Shown piece by piece: positions 33,949-41,772 of a stretch of DNA of 64,000 nucleotides. The position numbers and the translations under genes were made by a program. Location: assembly GCA_035938175.1 (NCBI GenBank), contig DASZHD010000048.1, positions 1-64,000 of the forward strand, read 5' to 3'. The DNA is from DASRDE01 sp035938175 (GTDB taxonomy: Bacteria; Vulcanimicrobiota; Vulcanimicrobiia; Vulcanimicrobiales; Vulcanimicrobiaceae). The notes beneath the pieces were generated by a model, which was not told the DNA's origin, did no database searches, and saw only the letters and a list, made by a program, of their open reading frames with translations. Numbering within the stretch: position 1 is the first letter of the stretch; each line of letters opens with the position of its first letter.

Positions 33949-35233
33949 GGCGGCGGCTTTCGTCATGGCGGCACTGGCACTGGCCGCCTGCGGCCGCGAA
34001 CCGCAGGCGAACGATCCCAACGTGCGCGGCATCGGCTACGTGCGGCTGGAGGACGTCGTCAAAAAGCACCCGCTCTATCCACAGCTTTCGCAAATCCAGG
34101 ACGCCATCGATGCGCTCGATCTGAAGTCGCTCGGCCCGGCGGCCGTTCCGCGAACCAGCGCGCAGATCGCTCAGCAGACCAAGGAGCTCAACCAGGAGCT
34201 GATTCAAGCGCAGAATCGCGCCACGTCCATTTTGCGTCAGAAGCAAGCCGACTACGCACGCCGGGAGCAGGAGGCGATCGACGCGGCATTGGCCGCTGCC
34301 GGCGCCGGCACCAACGGCAATCAAGCGGTGACGCAGATGCAAGGCACGACGGCGCAGCAAGCGCAGGCCGTTACGGCGCAAGCGAACGCAGACTTTCAGA
34401 ACTACCGCAACGCCGTCGTCGCGCAAGACAATGCCGCCGTGGCGCAGATCGGCAAACAGCTCTCGGCGCGCGCCGACCAATCGTACCGGCAAAAGGCGAC
34501 CGAACTGCAAGAACAGGAATCGCAGCTCGCGCTCGAGCTCTCGCAGCAGGACGCCAACAAACGCTTGGAACTGCGCACGAAGCTCAACAACCTGGTTCTG
34601 GACGACGCCACGCGCAAACAGTACCGCGACCAGCTCGCCGCGTTGGACGCGCAAGAGGCGCAGACCGTTTCGGCGCAGCGGCAGCGCGACCAGCGGGAGC
34701 TCGCGGCTTATCAGCAGCAACTTGCCACGGCGACGCGCTCGCAGATTCTGGCGCAGGCGAGTAAGGTTCACGATCAGACCCGCGCGAAAATCGCGTCGCG
34801 CCAAAACGAAGTATCGCAACAAGTTGCGGGGCAGTTGCAGGGACTGCGTCCCGCCGCGATACCCTCGAATCTTCCGGCAAGCACGCGCGACCGCATCGCG
34901 CAGATCGACAAACAGTTCAAAGCGCAGTTTTCCGCCGACGCGCAGAAAACGATCGCGCAGTATCAAGCGACGAAAGCCGACCTGGACGCGCAGTACACGG
35001 ATCTGAAAGGCGCCAACGGCGTAGCGACGGGCGCGGCGCGCAAGCAGCTTTCGGATCTTCAGCGCGAACGCGACGAGCTGTACGGCAAGATCGTCGCCCA
35101 GATTCAAGACGACGCAAAATCCGAGGCCGTCAAGCGCGGCCTGCGAGTGGTTTTTGTGAACATTACCGCCGCAGGCGGCGGCATCGACCTTACGAACGAC
35201 GTGGAAAAGGACATCGAGAGTTTACACCAGTGA
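33935..35233 (+). CDS. OmpH/Skp-like lipoprotein with long coiled coil
   Basis: Starting at ATG 33935 the 432-residue protein has a lipoprotein signal MRSSKAAAFVMAALALAACG (lipobox LAAC). The mature part begins GIGYVRLEDVVKKHPLYPQL, an OmpH-like first strand, and continues with a very long Ala/Gln/Arg-rich coiled coil with two helical hairpin-like segments. It closes with LRVVFVNITAAGGGIDLTNDVEKDIESL, the OmpH closing strand. The predicted place is the periplasm, tethered to a membrane by the acylated cysteine. In-frame upstream ATGs (33926 and earlier) give a poor signal. It overlaps the upstream Skp-like gene by 14 bp and the next by four (GTGA). Confidence 0.85.
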   Translation: MRSSKAAAFVMAALALAACGREPQANDPNVRGIGYVRLEDVVKKHPLYPQLSQIQDAIDALDLKSLGPAAVPRTSAQIAQQTKELNQELIQAQNRATSILRQKQADYARREQEAIDAALAAAGAGTNGNQAVTQMQGTTAQQAQAVTAQANADFQNYRNAVVAQDNAAVAQIGKQLSARADQSYRQKATELQEQESQLALELSQQDANKRLELRTKLNNLVLDDATRKQYRDQLAALDAQEAQTVSAQRQRDQRELAAYQQQLATATRSQILAQASKVHDQTRAKIASRQNEVSQQVAGQLQGLRPAAIPSNLPASTRDRIAQIDKQFKAQFSADAQKTIAQYQATKADLDAQYTDLKGANGVATGAARKQLSDLQRERDELYGKIVAQIQDDAKSEAVKRGLRVVFVNITAAGGGIDLTNDVEKDIESLHQ

Positions 35234-35643
35234 AAAAGCGCAGTATTACCATCGCCGCGTTTGCGGCCGCACTTCTGGCCGGATGCGCGGCCAATTCCAG
35301 CCCCGTCGGTCTTCTGGACGTGCAGCGTTTGACGGCAAATTGGCCGCAATACAACAACGCGCAGAACCAGCTCCTCGCCGACGAACGCGCCGTTCAAACC
35401 GGAAGCGGATCCACCGCGCAAAAACGTGCGCTTGCAGTGCAGCTCCAGGCAAAGTACGGCAAGATTTCGGATCAGCTGGTGGCGCAAATCAAAGATGCGG
35501 CACAAAAAGTCGCGCAGCAAAAGAACCTGCGGCTGGTGCTGACGCGCGAATTCGTCGGATACGGCGGTACCGACATCACTCCCGACGTCGAGAAGATCTT
35601 GGGCATCACGGAGTCCTCGCCCTCGCCCTCGCCGAGCCCGTAG
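35230..35643 (+). CDS. Small OmpH/Skp-like lipoprotein
   Basis: The 137-residue protein begins MKKRSITIAAFAAALLAGC, a clear lipoprotein signal (lipobox LAGC). Mature residues 26-125 form one OmpH module, VGLLDVQRLTANWPQYNN through a short coiled coil to LRLVLTREFVGYGGTDIT, followed by a Pro/Ser-rich tail (SPSPSPSP). It is the third OmpH-like gene in a row and the second lipid-anchored one. It overlaps the preceding gene by four bases and precedes lpxD by six. Loss of most of the coiled-coil length suggests it could act in a hetero-oligomer; that is inference. Confidence 0.82.
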   Translation: MKKRSITIAAFAAALLAGCAANSSPVGLLDVQRLTANWPQYNNAQNQLLADERAVQTGSGSTAQKRALAVQLQAKYGKISDQLVAQIKDAAQKVAQQKNLRLVLTREFVGYGGTDITPDVEKILGITESSPSPSPSP

Positions 35644-35649
35644 CCTAAG

Positions 35650-36672
35650 GTGAGCCTCGGAACGCTGGCGCAGATCGCCGAGCGCGTCGGCGGGAACGTC
35701 AGCGGCGACGGTGCTCTGGAGATCGACTCCATTGCGGCGATAGACGAAGCGCGCGAAGGCGCGCTCACGTTCGCAACCACGGCGGCGTATTTCCAGTCCG
35801 CTCTCCAGTCGAAGGCCGCGGCGGTACTCGTTGACGCGTCGCTGGTAGAAGGAACGCAGTTCGAAAAGGCGCTCGTCGTCGTACCGAGCGCGCGCGTCGC
35901 GCTGATGCAGCTGCTGCGCGCACTCGATCGTCCACGCAAGAGCGGCCCGTACGTCCATCCCAGTGCGCTCGTCGACGCCTCTGCGCAAATCGGCGCGGAC
36001 GTCTACATCGGACCCAACGTTTTCGTCGGCGCGCGATCCGCCGTCGGCGACCGCAGCGTGCTCGAATGCGGCGCCTACATCGGCGAAGACGTGCGTATCG
36101 GCAGCGACGCGCTTCTCTATCCGCATGCACGCGTGCTGGACGGCTGCGCCGCCGGCGATCGCTGCATTTTGCATCCCGGCGCGACGATCGGCAGCGACGG
36201 CTTCGGGTACGTCTTCATCGACGGGCGCTTCGAACGCATTCCGCAGGTCGGCAACGTCGTGTTGGGCTGCGACGTCGAGATCGGCGCGAACACGTGCGTG
36301 GACCGCGCGCAAACCGGCAGCACGCAGGTCGGCGACGGAACCAAGATCGACAACCTATGCCAAATCGGGCACAACTGCCGCATCGGACGGCACACCGGTA
36401 TGGCCGCGCAGACCGGCCTTGCCGGAAGTACGAATCTCGGAGACTACGTTCTCGTCGGCGGGCAGGCCGGGTTCAAGGGCCATATCACCATCGGCTCGCG
36501 CGTCAAGATCGGCGCGGGTTCGAAAGTGTGGAGCAACCTTCCGGACGACGCATTCGTGAGCGGCATTCCGGCGCGTCCGCATCAGGAGGACCTGCGCCGA
36601 GAGGTCATGGTTCGAAACCTGCCTAAGCTGGTTGCCCGTGTCGACGCGCTCGAAAAGAAAACCAGCGGCTGA
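35650..36672 (+). CDS. lpxD: UDP-3-O-acylglucosamine N-acyltransferase LpxD
   Basis: LpxD adds the second acyl chain to UDP-glucosamine in lipid A synthesis. The 340-residue protein has the N-terminal uridine-binding region (SLGTLAQIAERVGGNVSGDGALEIDSIAAIDEAREGALTF), then a left-handed parallel beta helix of hexapeptide repeats, with the catalytic histidine region CQIGHNCRIGRHTGMAAQTGLAG near 235-257 and DGFGYVF near 183. It starts with GTG 35650. The family and length are normal. Confidence 0.97.
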   Translation: MSLGTLAQIAERVGGNVSGDGALEIDSIAAIDEAREGALTFATTAAYFQSALQSKAAAVLVDASLVEGTQFEKALVVVPSARVALMQLLRALDRPRKSGPYVHPSALVDASAQIGADVYIGPNVFVGARSAVGDRSVLECGAYIGEDVRIGSDALLYPHARVLDGCAAGDRCILHPGATIGSDGFGYVFIDGRFERIPQVGNVVLGCDVEIGANTCVDRAQTGSTQVGDGTKIDNLCQIGHNCRIGRHTGMAAQTGLAGSTNLGDYVLVGGQAGFKGHITIGSRVKIGAGSKVWSNLPDDAFVSGIPARPHQEDLRREVMVRNLPKLVARVDALEKKTSG

Positions 36673-36675
36673 GCC

Positions 36676-37524
36676 GTGACCGCCACGCAGTATCAAACGA
36701 CGCCGCGCGAAGCCTTTGAGTATTCCGGCGTTGGTTTACATACGGGCGTTCCGTGCCGCATCGAAGTACGTCCCGCAGCGCCGAATTCCGGTATCACCTT
36801 CGTCGCGGGCACGCTCGAGATTCCGGCGCTCGCCGAATACGTCGTCGAAACCGCCCGGGCCACGGTTTTGGGGCGCGACGGCACGACCATTTCGACCGTG
36901 GAGCATTTGCTTTCCGCGCTGTTCGGAATGGGCGTTTCGAACGCGCGCGTTCACGTCGACGGTCCCGAAATTCCGGTAGCCGATGGAAGCGCCGCGCTCT
37001 ACGCGCAGTTGATCGAACGCGCGGGAATCGCGCGCCAAAACGAGCTGCGCGAGCGGTTCGTTCCGGTCGGTCCCGAGTTCATGCGCGACGGCGATCGCGC
37101 GATCGTCGTCCTGCCCGCGGCTTCGCTGCGCGTCCGTTTCGTAGCCGATTTTGCTCCGCCGATCGGCGTGCAGTACTTCGATTCCGAAATTACGCCGGAT
37201 GTGTTTCGCAGCGAAATCGCCGCCGCGCGCACCTTCGGCTATTTGCACGAAGTGCAGGCGCTGCTCGACCGCGGATTGGCGCAAGGCGGAACGCTGGACA
37301 ACGCGCTCGTTTTTGCGCCGGAAGGTCCCATGCAAGAACTGCGCTGGCCGAACGAACCGGTGCGGCACAAAGTCCTCGATCTGCTCGGCGATTTCGCGCT
37401 GCTCGGCGCGTATCCGCAATGTGAAATCGTCGCTCTCAAGAGCGGCCACCGCCTGCATTGTCTGACCGTGAAGCGTCTGCGGCAGTTACGTGCCGGCGAG
37501 CTTCCGTCCGCGAGCGTCCGGTAA
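36676..37524 (+). CDS. lpxC: UDP-3-O-acyl-N-acetylglucosamine deacetylase LpxC
   Basis: LpxC is the zinc amidase of the committed step in lipid A synthesis. The 282-residue protein carries SGVGLHTGVPCRIEVRPA near 17, TVEHLLSALFGMGVSNARVHVDGPEIPVADGSA near 74-106 (zinc His in EHLLSAL), FDSEITPDVFRSEIAAARTFGYL near 170-191, and RHKVLDLLGDFALLG near 236-250 (remaining zinc ligands His/Asp). It ends overlapping fabZ (TAATG). Confidence 0.97.
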   Translation: MTATQYQTTPREAFEYSGVGLHTGVPCRIEVRPAAPNSGITFVAGTLEIPALAEYVVETARATVLGRDGTTISTVEHLLSALFGMGVSNARVHVDGPEIPVADGSAALYAQLIERAGIARQNELRERFVPVGPEFMRDGDRAIVVLPAASLRVRFVADFAPPIGVQYFDSEITPDVFRSEIAAARTFGYLHEVQALLDRGLAQGGTLDNALVFAPEGPMQELRWPNEPVRHKVLDLLGDFALLGAYPQCEIVALKSGHRLHCLTVKRLRQLRAGELPSASVR

Positions 37525-37994
37525 TGGAACTCGACATCCGGCAGATCATGGAGATCCTGCCGCACCGGTACCCGATTCTGCTGGTCGATCGGATCGTCGA
37601 ACTGGAACCCGGCGTTCGCGCGCTCGGCTACAAGAACGTTACGGCGACCGAACCGGTCTTTACCGGACATTTTCCGGGCAATCCGCTGCTCCCCGGCGTG
37701 TACATGATCGAGGCGCTCGCGCAGCTTGGCGGCTGCGTCGTGCTGGAGCCGGGCGAATTTTCTCGCAAGACGCCGTATTTGGCGGGCATCGACGCGTGCA
37801 AGTTCCGCCGTCCGGTGGTGCCCGGCGATCGCTTCATGATGGAAGTGCACCTCACCAAGCACAAGCGCAACATCGGCTGGGTGCGCGCCGAGGGACGCGT
37901 GGACGACCAGTTCGTCGTCTCGGCGGAGCTGATGTTTTCGATCGCATCGGATCCGCGGCTGTTCGGGTTCGACGCAACGGTTCTCCATGCGTAG
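37524..37994 (+). CDS. fabZ: 3-hydroxyacyl-ACP dehydratase FabZ
   Basis: FabZ dehydrates 3-hydroxyacyl-ACP, competing with LpxA/LpxD for acyl substrates. The 156-residue hotdog protein shows ILPHRYPILLVDRIVEL near 7-23, the catalytic histidine in TGHFPGNPLLPGVYMIEALAQLGG near 48-71, and KCKF/RRPVVPGD-like sequence near 90. The start ATG 37524 was chosen because it overlaps the lpxC stop and gives the standard N-terminus; longer frames include lpxC sequence. Confidence 0.96.
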   Translation: MELDIRQIMEILPHRYPILLVDRIVELEPGVRALGYKNVTATEPVFTGHFPGNPLLPGVYMIEALAQLGGCVVLEPGEFSRKTPYLAGIDACKFRRPVVPGDRFMMEVHLTKHKRNIGWVRAEGRVDDQFVVSAELMFSIASDPRLFGFDATVLHA

Positions 37995-38021
37995 GCGTGG
38001 CGGGCGGCGCCGAGGAGTCTC

Positions 38022-38792
38022 GTGATTCATCCGACGGCGATCGTACATCCGAACGCAAAGTTGGATCGCGGCGTGGAAATCGGCCCGTACTGCGTCGTCG
38101 GAGAAAACGTGTCGATCGGCCGCGGAACCGTGCTTCAAGCGCACGTCGTCGTTAACGGGTGGACGCGCATCGGCGAAGATTGCCAAGTATACCCGTTTGC
38201 GACTATCGGCGCGGCTTCGCAAGACAAGAAGTACGAAGGCGAGCGCGCCTACACACGCATCGGCAGCCGCACGACGATCCGGGAATACGTCAGCATTCAG
38301 CGCGCTACCGGCGAGGATCAAGAAACCGTCGTCGGCGACGATTGTCTGCTGCTCGGCTACGTGCACATCGCGCACAATTGCATCGTCGGCAACGGCGTGA
38401 CGATGAGCAATCTCGCGCAGCTCGCCGGGCATTGCGTCGTCGAAGACAGCGTGACGATCGGGGGAATGGCGGGCTTTCATCAATTCGTCCGCGTCGGGCG
38501 CTATGCATTCGTGGGGGGCGCCAGCAAAGTGCGCCGCGATATTCCGCCGTATTTCCTGGTGGAAGGCGATCCGGCGGTACCGTACGGGCTCAACAGCGTC
38601 GGGCTGCGGCGCGCGAGCTTCAGCGACGAAGATCGCGCCGAGATCAAAAAATTCTATAAGCTGCTGAACGGTTCGAAGCTCCGTCTCTCCGAAGCACTGG
38701 AAGTGATGAAAGCCGAAGCATCGACCGACTCGGGACGCCACATGCTCGAATTCCTCGAAGGCGAATCCCAGCGCGGCGTCCTCTTGAAGTGA
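38022..38792 (+). CDS. lpxA: UDP-N-acetylglucosamine acyltransferase LpxA
   Basis: LpxA performs the first acyl transfer to UDP-GlcNAc. The 256-residue left-handed beta-helix protein begins VIHPTAIVHPNAKLDRGVEIGPYCVV, contains YASIGAASQDKKYEGE-type FATIGAASQDKKYEG near 60-75, the catalytic histidine in VHIAHNCIVGNGVTMSNLAQLAGHC near 110-135, and the C-terminal GLNSVGLRRA...LLNGSKLRLSEAL helical part. GTG start with GAGGAG upstream. The lpxI slot usually found between lpxA and lpxB in some diderm clusters is empty here. Confidence 0.97.
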   Translation: MIHPTAIVHPNAKLDRGVEIGPYCVVGENVSIGRGTVLQAHVVVNGWTRIGEDCQVYPFATIGAASQDKKYEGERAYTRIGSRTTIREYVSIQRATGEDQETVVGDDCLLLGYVHIAHNCIVGNGVTMSNLAQLAGHCVVEDSVTIGGMAGFHQFVRVGRYAFVGGASKVRRDIPPYFLVEGDPAVPYGLNSVGLRRASFSDEDRAEIKKFYKLLNGSKLRLSEALEVMKAEASTDSGRHMLEFLEGESQRGVLLK

Positions 38793-38804
38793 CGCGCTCG
38801 CGCC

Positions 38805-39926
38805 GTGCGCTACTTTTTCTCGACGGGCGAGGCCTCCGGAGAGTTCGCAGCGGTCGTGCTCGCGCAGACCATTCGCCGCATCGATCCGCAAGCCGAGTTT
38901 GAAGGCATCGGCGGCCGGCGTATGCGCGAAGCCGGCTTTTCGATTTGGCGCGATCACACCGGCTGGGCCTCGCTGGGGCCGCTCGCCGCGATCCCGCGAA
39001 TTCCCAAACTGACGCTGGCTGCGTTTCAAACCGACCTGCACGTGATTCGCACCAAGCCGGACGTCGTCGTCCTCGTCGATTTCGGGGCGTTCAATATTCG
39101 CCTGGCCAAACAATTGCGCGCGCTCGGCTATCGCGGGCCCATCGTCGATATTTTTCCGCCCGGCGCGTGGCTCGATTCGGTAAAGACCGCAAAAGCGGTC
39201 TCGAAAGTCGCGCTCGCGCTCAGCGCGTTCTCGCACCAATACGAATTCTATCGCTCGCACGATCTGCCCGTCGCGTATTTCGGGCATCCGCTCGCGTCAC
39301 GGTATGCAATGCGCGCGCCGCGCGCCGCACCGCCTGCCGGCGCGGGAACGGTTGCGATACTGCCCGGCAGCCGACGATCGGAACTGCGGCATCACGTCCC
39401 GCTGCTTTTGGCGGCGTACGAGCAACTGCGTACGACGAGACCGCAATTGCGCGCCGTCCTGAGCGCCGCCGACGAACGCGCCGAGCAGACGTTGCGTAAA
39501 GCCGCCGCGCGTCTCGACGCGCGCGGCATCGAGATCGTTCGCGGAACGCTGCCGGCGATCGCGCAGGCGGATGCCGCGTGGGTTGCGGGCGGCACCGCGC
39601 TTTTGGAGTGCGCCCTTTCCGGCGTGCCGGCCGTTTCGCTGTACGTCGTTTCCCCGGCGCTCGCGCGGTACGTGCGGCGCGTGTATACCGGGCGATTTTA
39701 CACGCTGCCGAATTTGGTTTTGGATCGCGAAATCGTTCCGGAACTCATCCAAGAACGCGCCACGCCGCACGCGCTGGCAGCGGCGATGGAAAACGTGCTG
39801 AACGATCCGCAGCGTCAGTATGCCGATTTGGAATTGCTTCGCGAAGCACTGGGTCCGCCGGACGCAGTGGAGCGGTGTGCGGCCTTCGTCGTCGCCGCTG
39901 CCGGCGCGCGGATCGCATCGTGCTGA
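38805..39926 (+). CDS. lpxB: Lipid-A-disaccharide synthase LpxB
   Basis: LpxB (GT19) joins UDP-diacyl-GlcN and lipid X. The 373-residue protein begins MRYFFSTGEASGEFAAVVLAQ with the GEASGE motif, then FEGIGGRRMREAGF near 33, VVVLVDFGAFNIRLAKQL near 87, IVDIFPPGAWLDS near 112, LPGSRRSELRHHVP near 186 and WVAGGTALLECALSGVPAVS near 260. It starts with GTG. Its stop lies within the start of the metallophosphoesterase gene. Confidence 0.95.
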   Translation: MRYFFSTGEASGEFAAVVLAQTIRRIDPQAEFEGIGGRRMREAGFSIWRDHTGWASLGPLAAIPRIPKLTLAAFQTDLHVIRTKPDVVVLVDFGAFNIRLAKQLRALGYRGPIVDIFPPGAWLDSVKTAKAVSKVALALSAFSHQYEFYRSHDLPVAYFGHPLASRYAMRAPRAAPPAGAGTVAILPGSRRSELRHHVPLLLAAYEQLRTTRPQLRAVLSAADERAEQTLRKAAARLDARGIEIVRGTLPAIAQADAAWVAGGTALLECALSGVPAVSLYVVSPALARYVRRVYTGRFYTLPNLVLDREIVPELIQERATPHALAAAMENVLNDPQRQYADLELLREALGPPDAVERCAAFVVAAAGARIASC

Positions 39927-40636
39927 TTTATCACACCTCGGATCTGCACGACCATCGCGGCTTTGCCGGACGCTTGAACGAACTACGCGCTGCCGAACCG
40001 GGGCTGCTCTTCGACTGCGGAGATTCGCTGCGCGGAAGCCAAACGATCTACCATGCGAACGAACCGGTCATCGCCGAGATCGATGCCGCGGGCTACGACG
40101 CGCAGGGCATGGGCAATCGCGAGTTCCACTATCTCTTCGGCGGCGTCCGCGCGCGCGCAAAAAAGATGCACCATCCGCTCGTGTGCAGCAATCTGGTCGA
40201 CACGAAGGGCCGCGAGTTGCCGTTTCACCGGTATTACACCCTTCAATCGGACGGCACGCGCGTTCATTTGCTGGGCCTGCTGATCATGCAGTATCCCGCC
40301 GGCAGCGCCTGGGAGCGCATCTTCGGTTGGCGGTTTCTCGATCCGATCGAAACGATCGCGCAATTCGCCGTGCGGGTTCCCCAAGCGGAACCGTTGATCG
40401 TGCTCTCGCACTTGGGCCTTTCGCTGGATCGAAAACTCGCCGCGGCGATGCCGCGGATAACGCTGCTGCTCGGCGGTCACAGCCACGACACGCTTCATTC
40501 ACCGGAGATCGTCAACGGCGTGCCGATCGTTCATGCCGGACCGTATGGCCGTTTTGTATCGCGCACCCGGCTGTTGCGTGAGGACGGTGCTTGGCGTATG
40601 GAGCAATCCGCGTTGATCCCGCTGCTGCCGCAATGA
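39920..40636 (+). CDS. Calcineurin-like metallophosphoesterase between LpxB-type genes
   Basis: Starting at GTG 39920 (7-bp overlap with lpxB) the 238-residue protein is a metallophosphoesterase. Motifs are HTSDLHDHRG near 4-13 (DxH), LLFDCGDSLRGSQ near 30 (GD), GMGNREFHYLF near 62 (GNHE motif with His replaced by Arg), LSHLGLSLD near 154 and LGGHSHDTLHS near 176 (GHxH). The overall pattern resembles 5'-nucleotidase/UshA-type enzymes. LpxH, which makes lipid X from UDP-diacyl-GlcN, also belongs to this superfamily, and neither LpxH nor LpxI is otherwise present in the cluster. This protein could fill that step; alternative roles as nucleotidase remain open. Confidence 0.75.
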   Translation: MLIYHTSDLHDHRGFAGRLNELRAAEPGLLFDCGDSLRGSQTIYHANEPVIAEIDAAGYDAQGMGNREFHYLFGGVRARAKKMHHPLVCSNLVDTKGRELPFHRYYTLQSDGTRVHLLGLLIMQYPAGSAWERIFGWRFLDPIETIAQFAVRVPQAEPLIVLSHLGLSLDRKLAAAMPRITLLLGGHSHDTLHSPEIVNGVPIVHAGPYGRFVSRTRLLREDGAWRMEQSALIPLLPQ

Positions 40637-41772
40637 AACGCGTGCTCTTCGTGACCAACGGTCACGGCGAAGTCGCGATCGCCGCGGCGCTGGCGCAACG
40701 CTTGGTGGAAACCGCTGCGGTGGCGTGCGATCATTTGGCGCTGGTCGGAAACTTCGAACACCCCAGCGTGATGCGCGACGTCGGACCGCGCCGGCGAATG
40801 CCGAGCGGCGGACTGCTGGCAATGGGCAACGTGCGCAATATCGTGCGCGACGTGCGCGCGGGGCTGCTGCTGCATACCCTCGGCCAAGTGCGGTTTTTAC
40901 GCGGTGCGCGCGGCACCTACGCCGCGGCGGTTGCAGTCGGCGACGTCTTCGCACTGATCATGGCGTTGCTTGCCGGCACGCGTACGGCGTTCGTCGGCAC
41001 GGCGAAGAGCGTCTACGTTGCTCCCTATGGGCCGATTGAAGAACGCATCATCCGGCGCGCGCAGCCGGTGTACGTTCGCGACGAGCCCACGGCGCAGCGC
41101 CTTCGCGAGCACGGCATCGACGCGCGCGCCGGGAATGTCATCGTCGATCTCTATGCACCGCAACAGGCTGCATGGCCCGAAGGATCGCCGCGGCTGGCGT
41201 TGTTTCCGGGCAGCCGCGAGGACGCGTACGATGATGCCGCGTTTCTTTGCGCTGTCGTACGCGCGCTGTTGGAGCGGCGCCCCAATCTGTCCGCGCAGAT
41301 TTCGATTGCGCCGGGATTGCACGAGGATCGCTTCATTCCCGGCCTGCGCCTGCAAGGCTGGCGCGTGGACGAGACGGGGGATCCGCGCGAACCGTTCCGG
41401 CTTTTCAACGGCGATCGTGAGGTCGTGCGCGCGTTACGCGGCGCTGCGGGCGCGGTGCTCGCCGGCGCCGATGCGGTTATGGGTCAGGCAGGCACGGCAA
41501 ACGAAGCCGCCGCGGCAGCGGGCATTCCGGTCGTTGCATTCGCACAACGCGACCGCAGCCGTCATTCGTGGTACCGGCGCCGTCAAGCCGGATTGCTGGG
41601 CGATGCGCTGCTCGTGATAGAAGGCGACGCGCAAAGTGCCGCGCGCCAAGTCGACGATCTGCTTTCCGACGAATCGCGCCGCCGGAACATGGGCGAGATC
41701 GGACGGCAGCGCATGGGCGCACCGGGCGCGGCGAGCCGAATCGCGCAAGACATCGCCGGGTTGATCGCATGA
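40633..41772 (+). CDS. Lipid-A-disaccharide synthase-related glycosyltransferase (LpxB-like)
   Basis: The 379-residue protein starts MKRVLFVTNGHGEVAIAAALAQ and has the two-domain GT-B shape of the LpxB-related family known best from cyanobacteria: LALVGNFEHPSVMRDVGPRRRMPSGGLLAMGN near 38-69, TAFVGTAKSVYVAPYGPIEERI near 129, LALFPGSREDAYDD near 195, and VLAGADAVMGQAGTANEAAAAAGIPVVAFAQ near 275-305. The GxGxTxxE-like nucleotide-binding region is AGTANEAAA. True LpxB is encoded just upstream, so this is probably a second sugar-transfer or sugar-binding activity. Start ATG overlaps the upstream stop (ATGA), as does its end with the next gene. Confidence 0.8.
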   Translation: MKRVLFVTNGHGEVAIAAALAQRLVETAAVACDHLALVGNFEHPSVMRDVGPRRRMPSGGLLAMGNVRNIVRDVRAGLLLHTLGQVRFLRGARGTYAAAVAVGDVFALIMALLAGTRTAFVGTAKSVYVAPYGPIEERIIRRAQPVYVRDEPTAQRLREHGIDARAGNVIVDLYAPQQAAWPEGSPRLALFPGSREDAYDDAAFLCAVVRALLERRPNLSAQISIAPGLHEDRFIPGLRLQGWRVDETGDPREPFRLFNGDREVVRALRGAAGAVLAGADAVMGQAGTANEAAAAAGIPVVAFAQRDRSRHSWYRRRQAGLLGDALLVIEGDAQSAARQVDDLLSDESRRRNMGEIGRQRMGAPGAASRIAQDIAGLIA

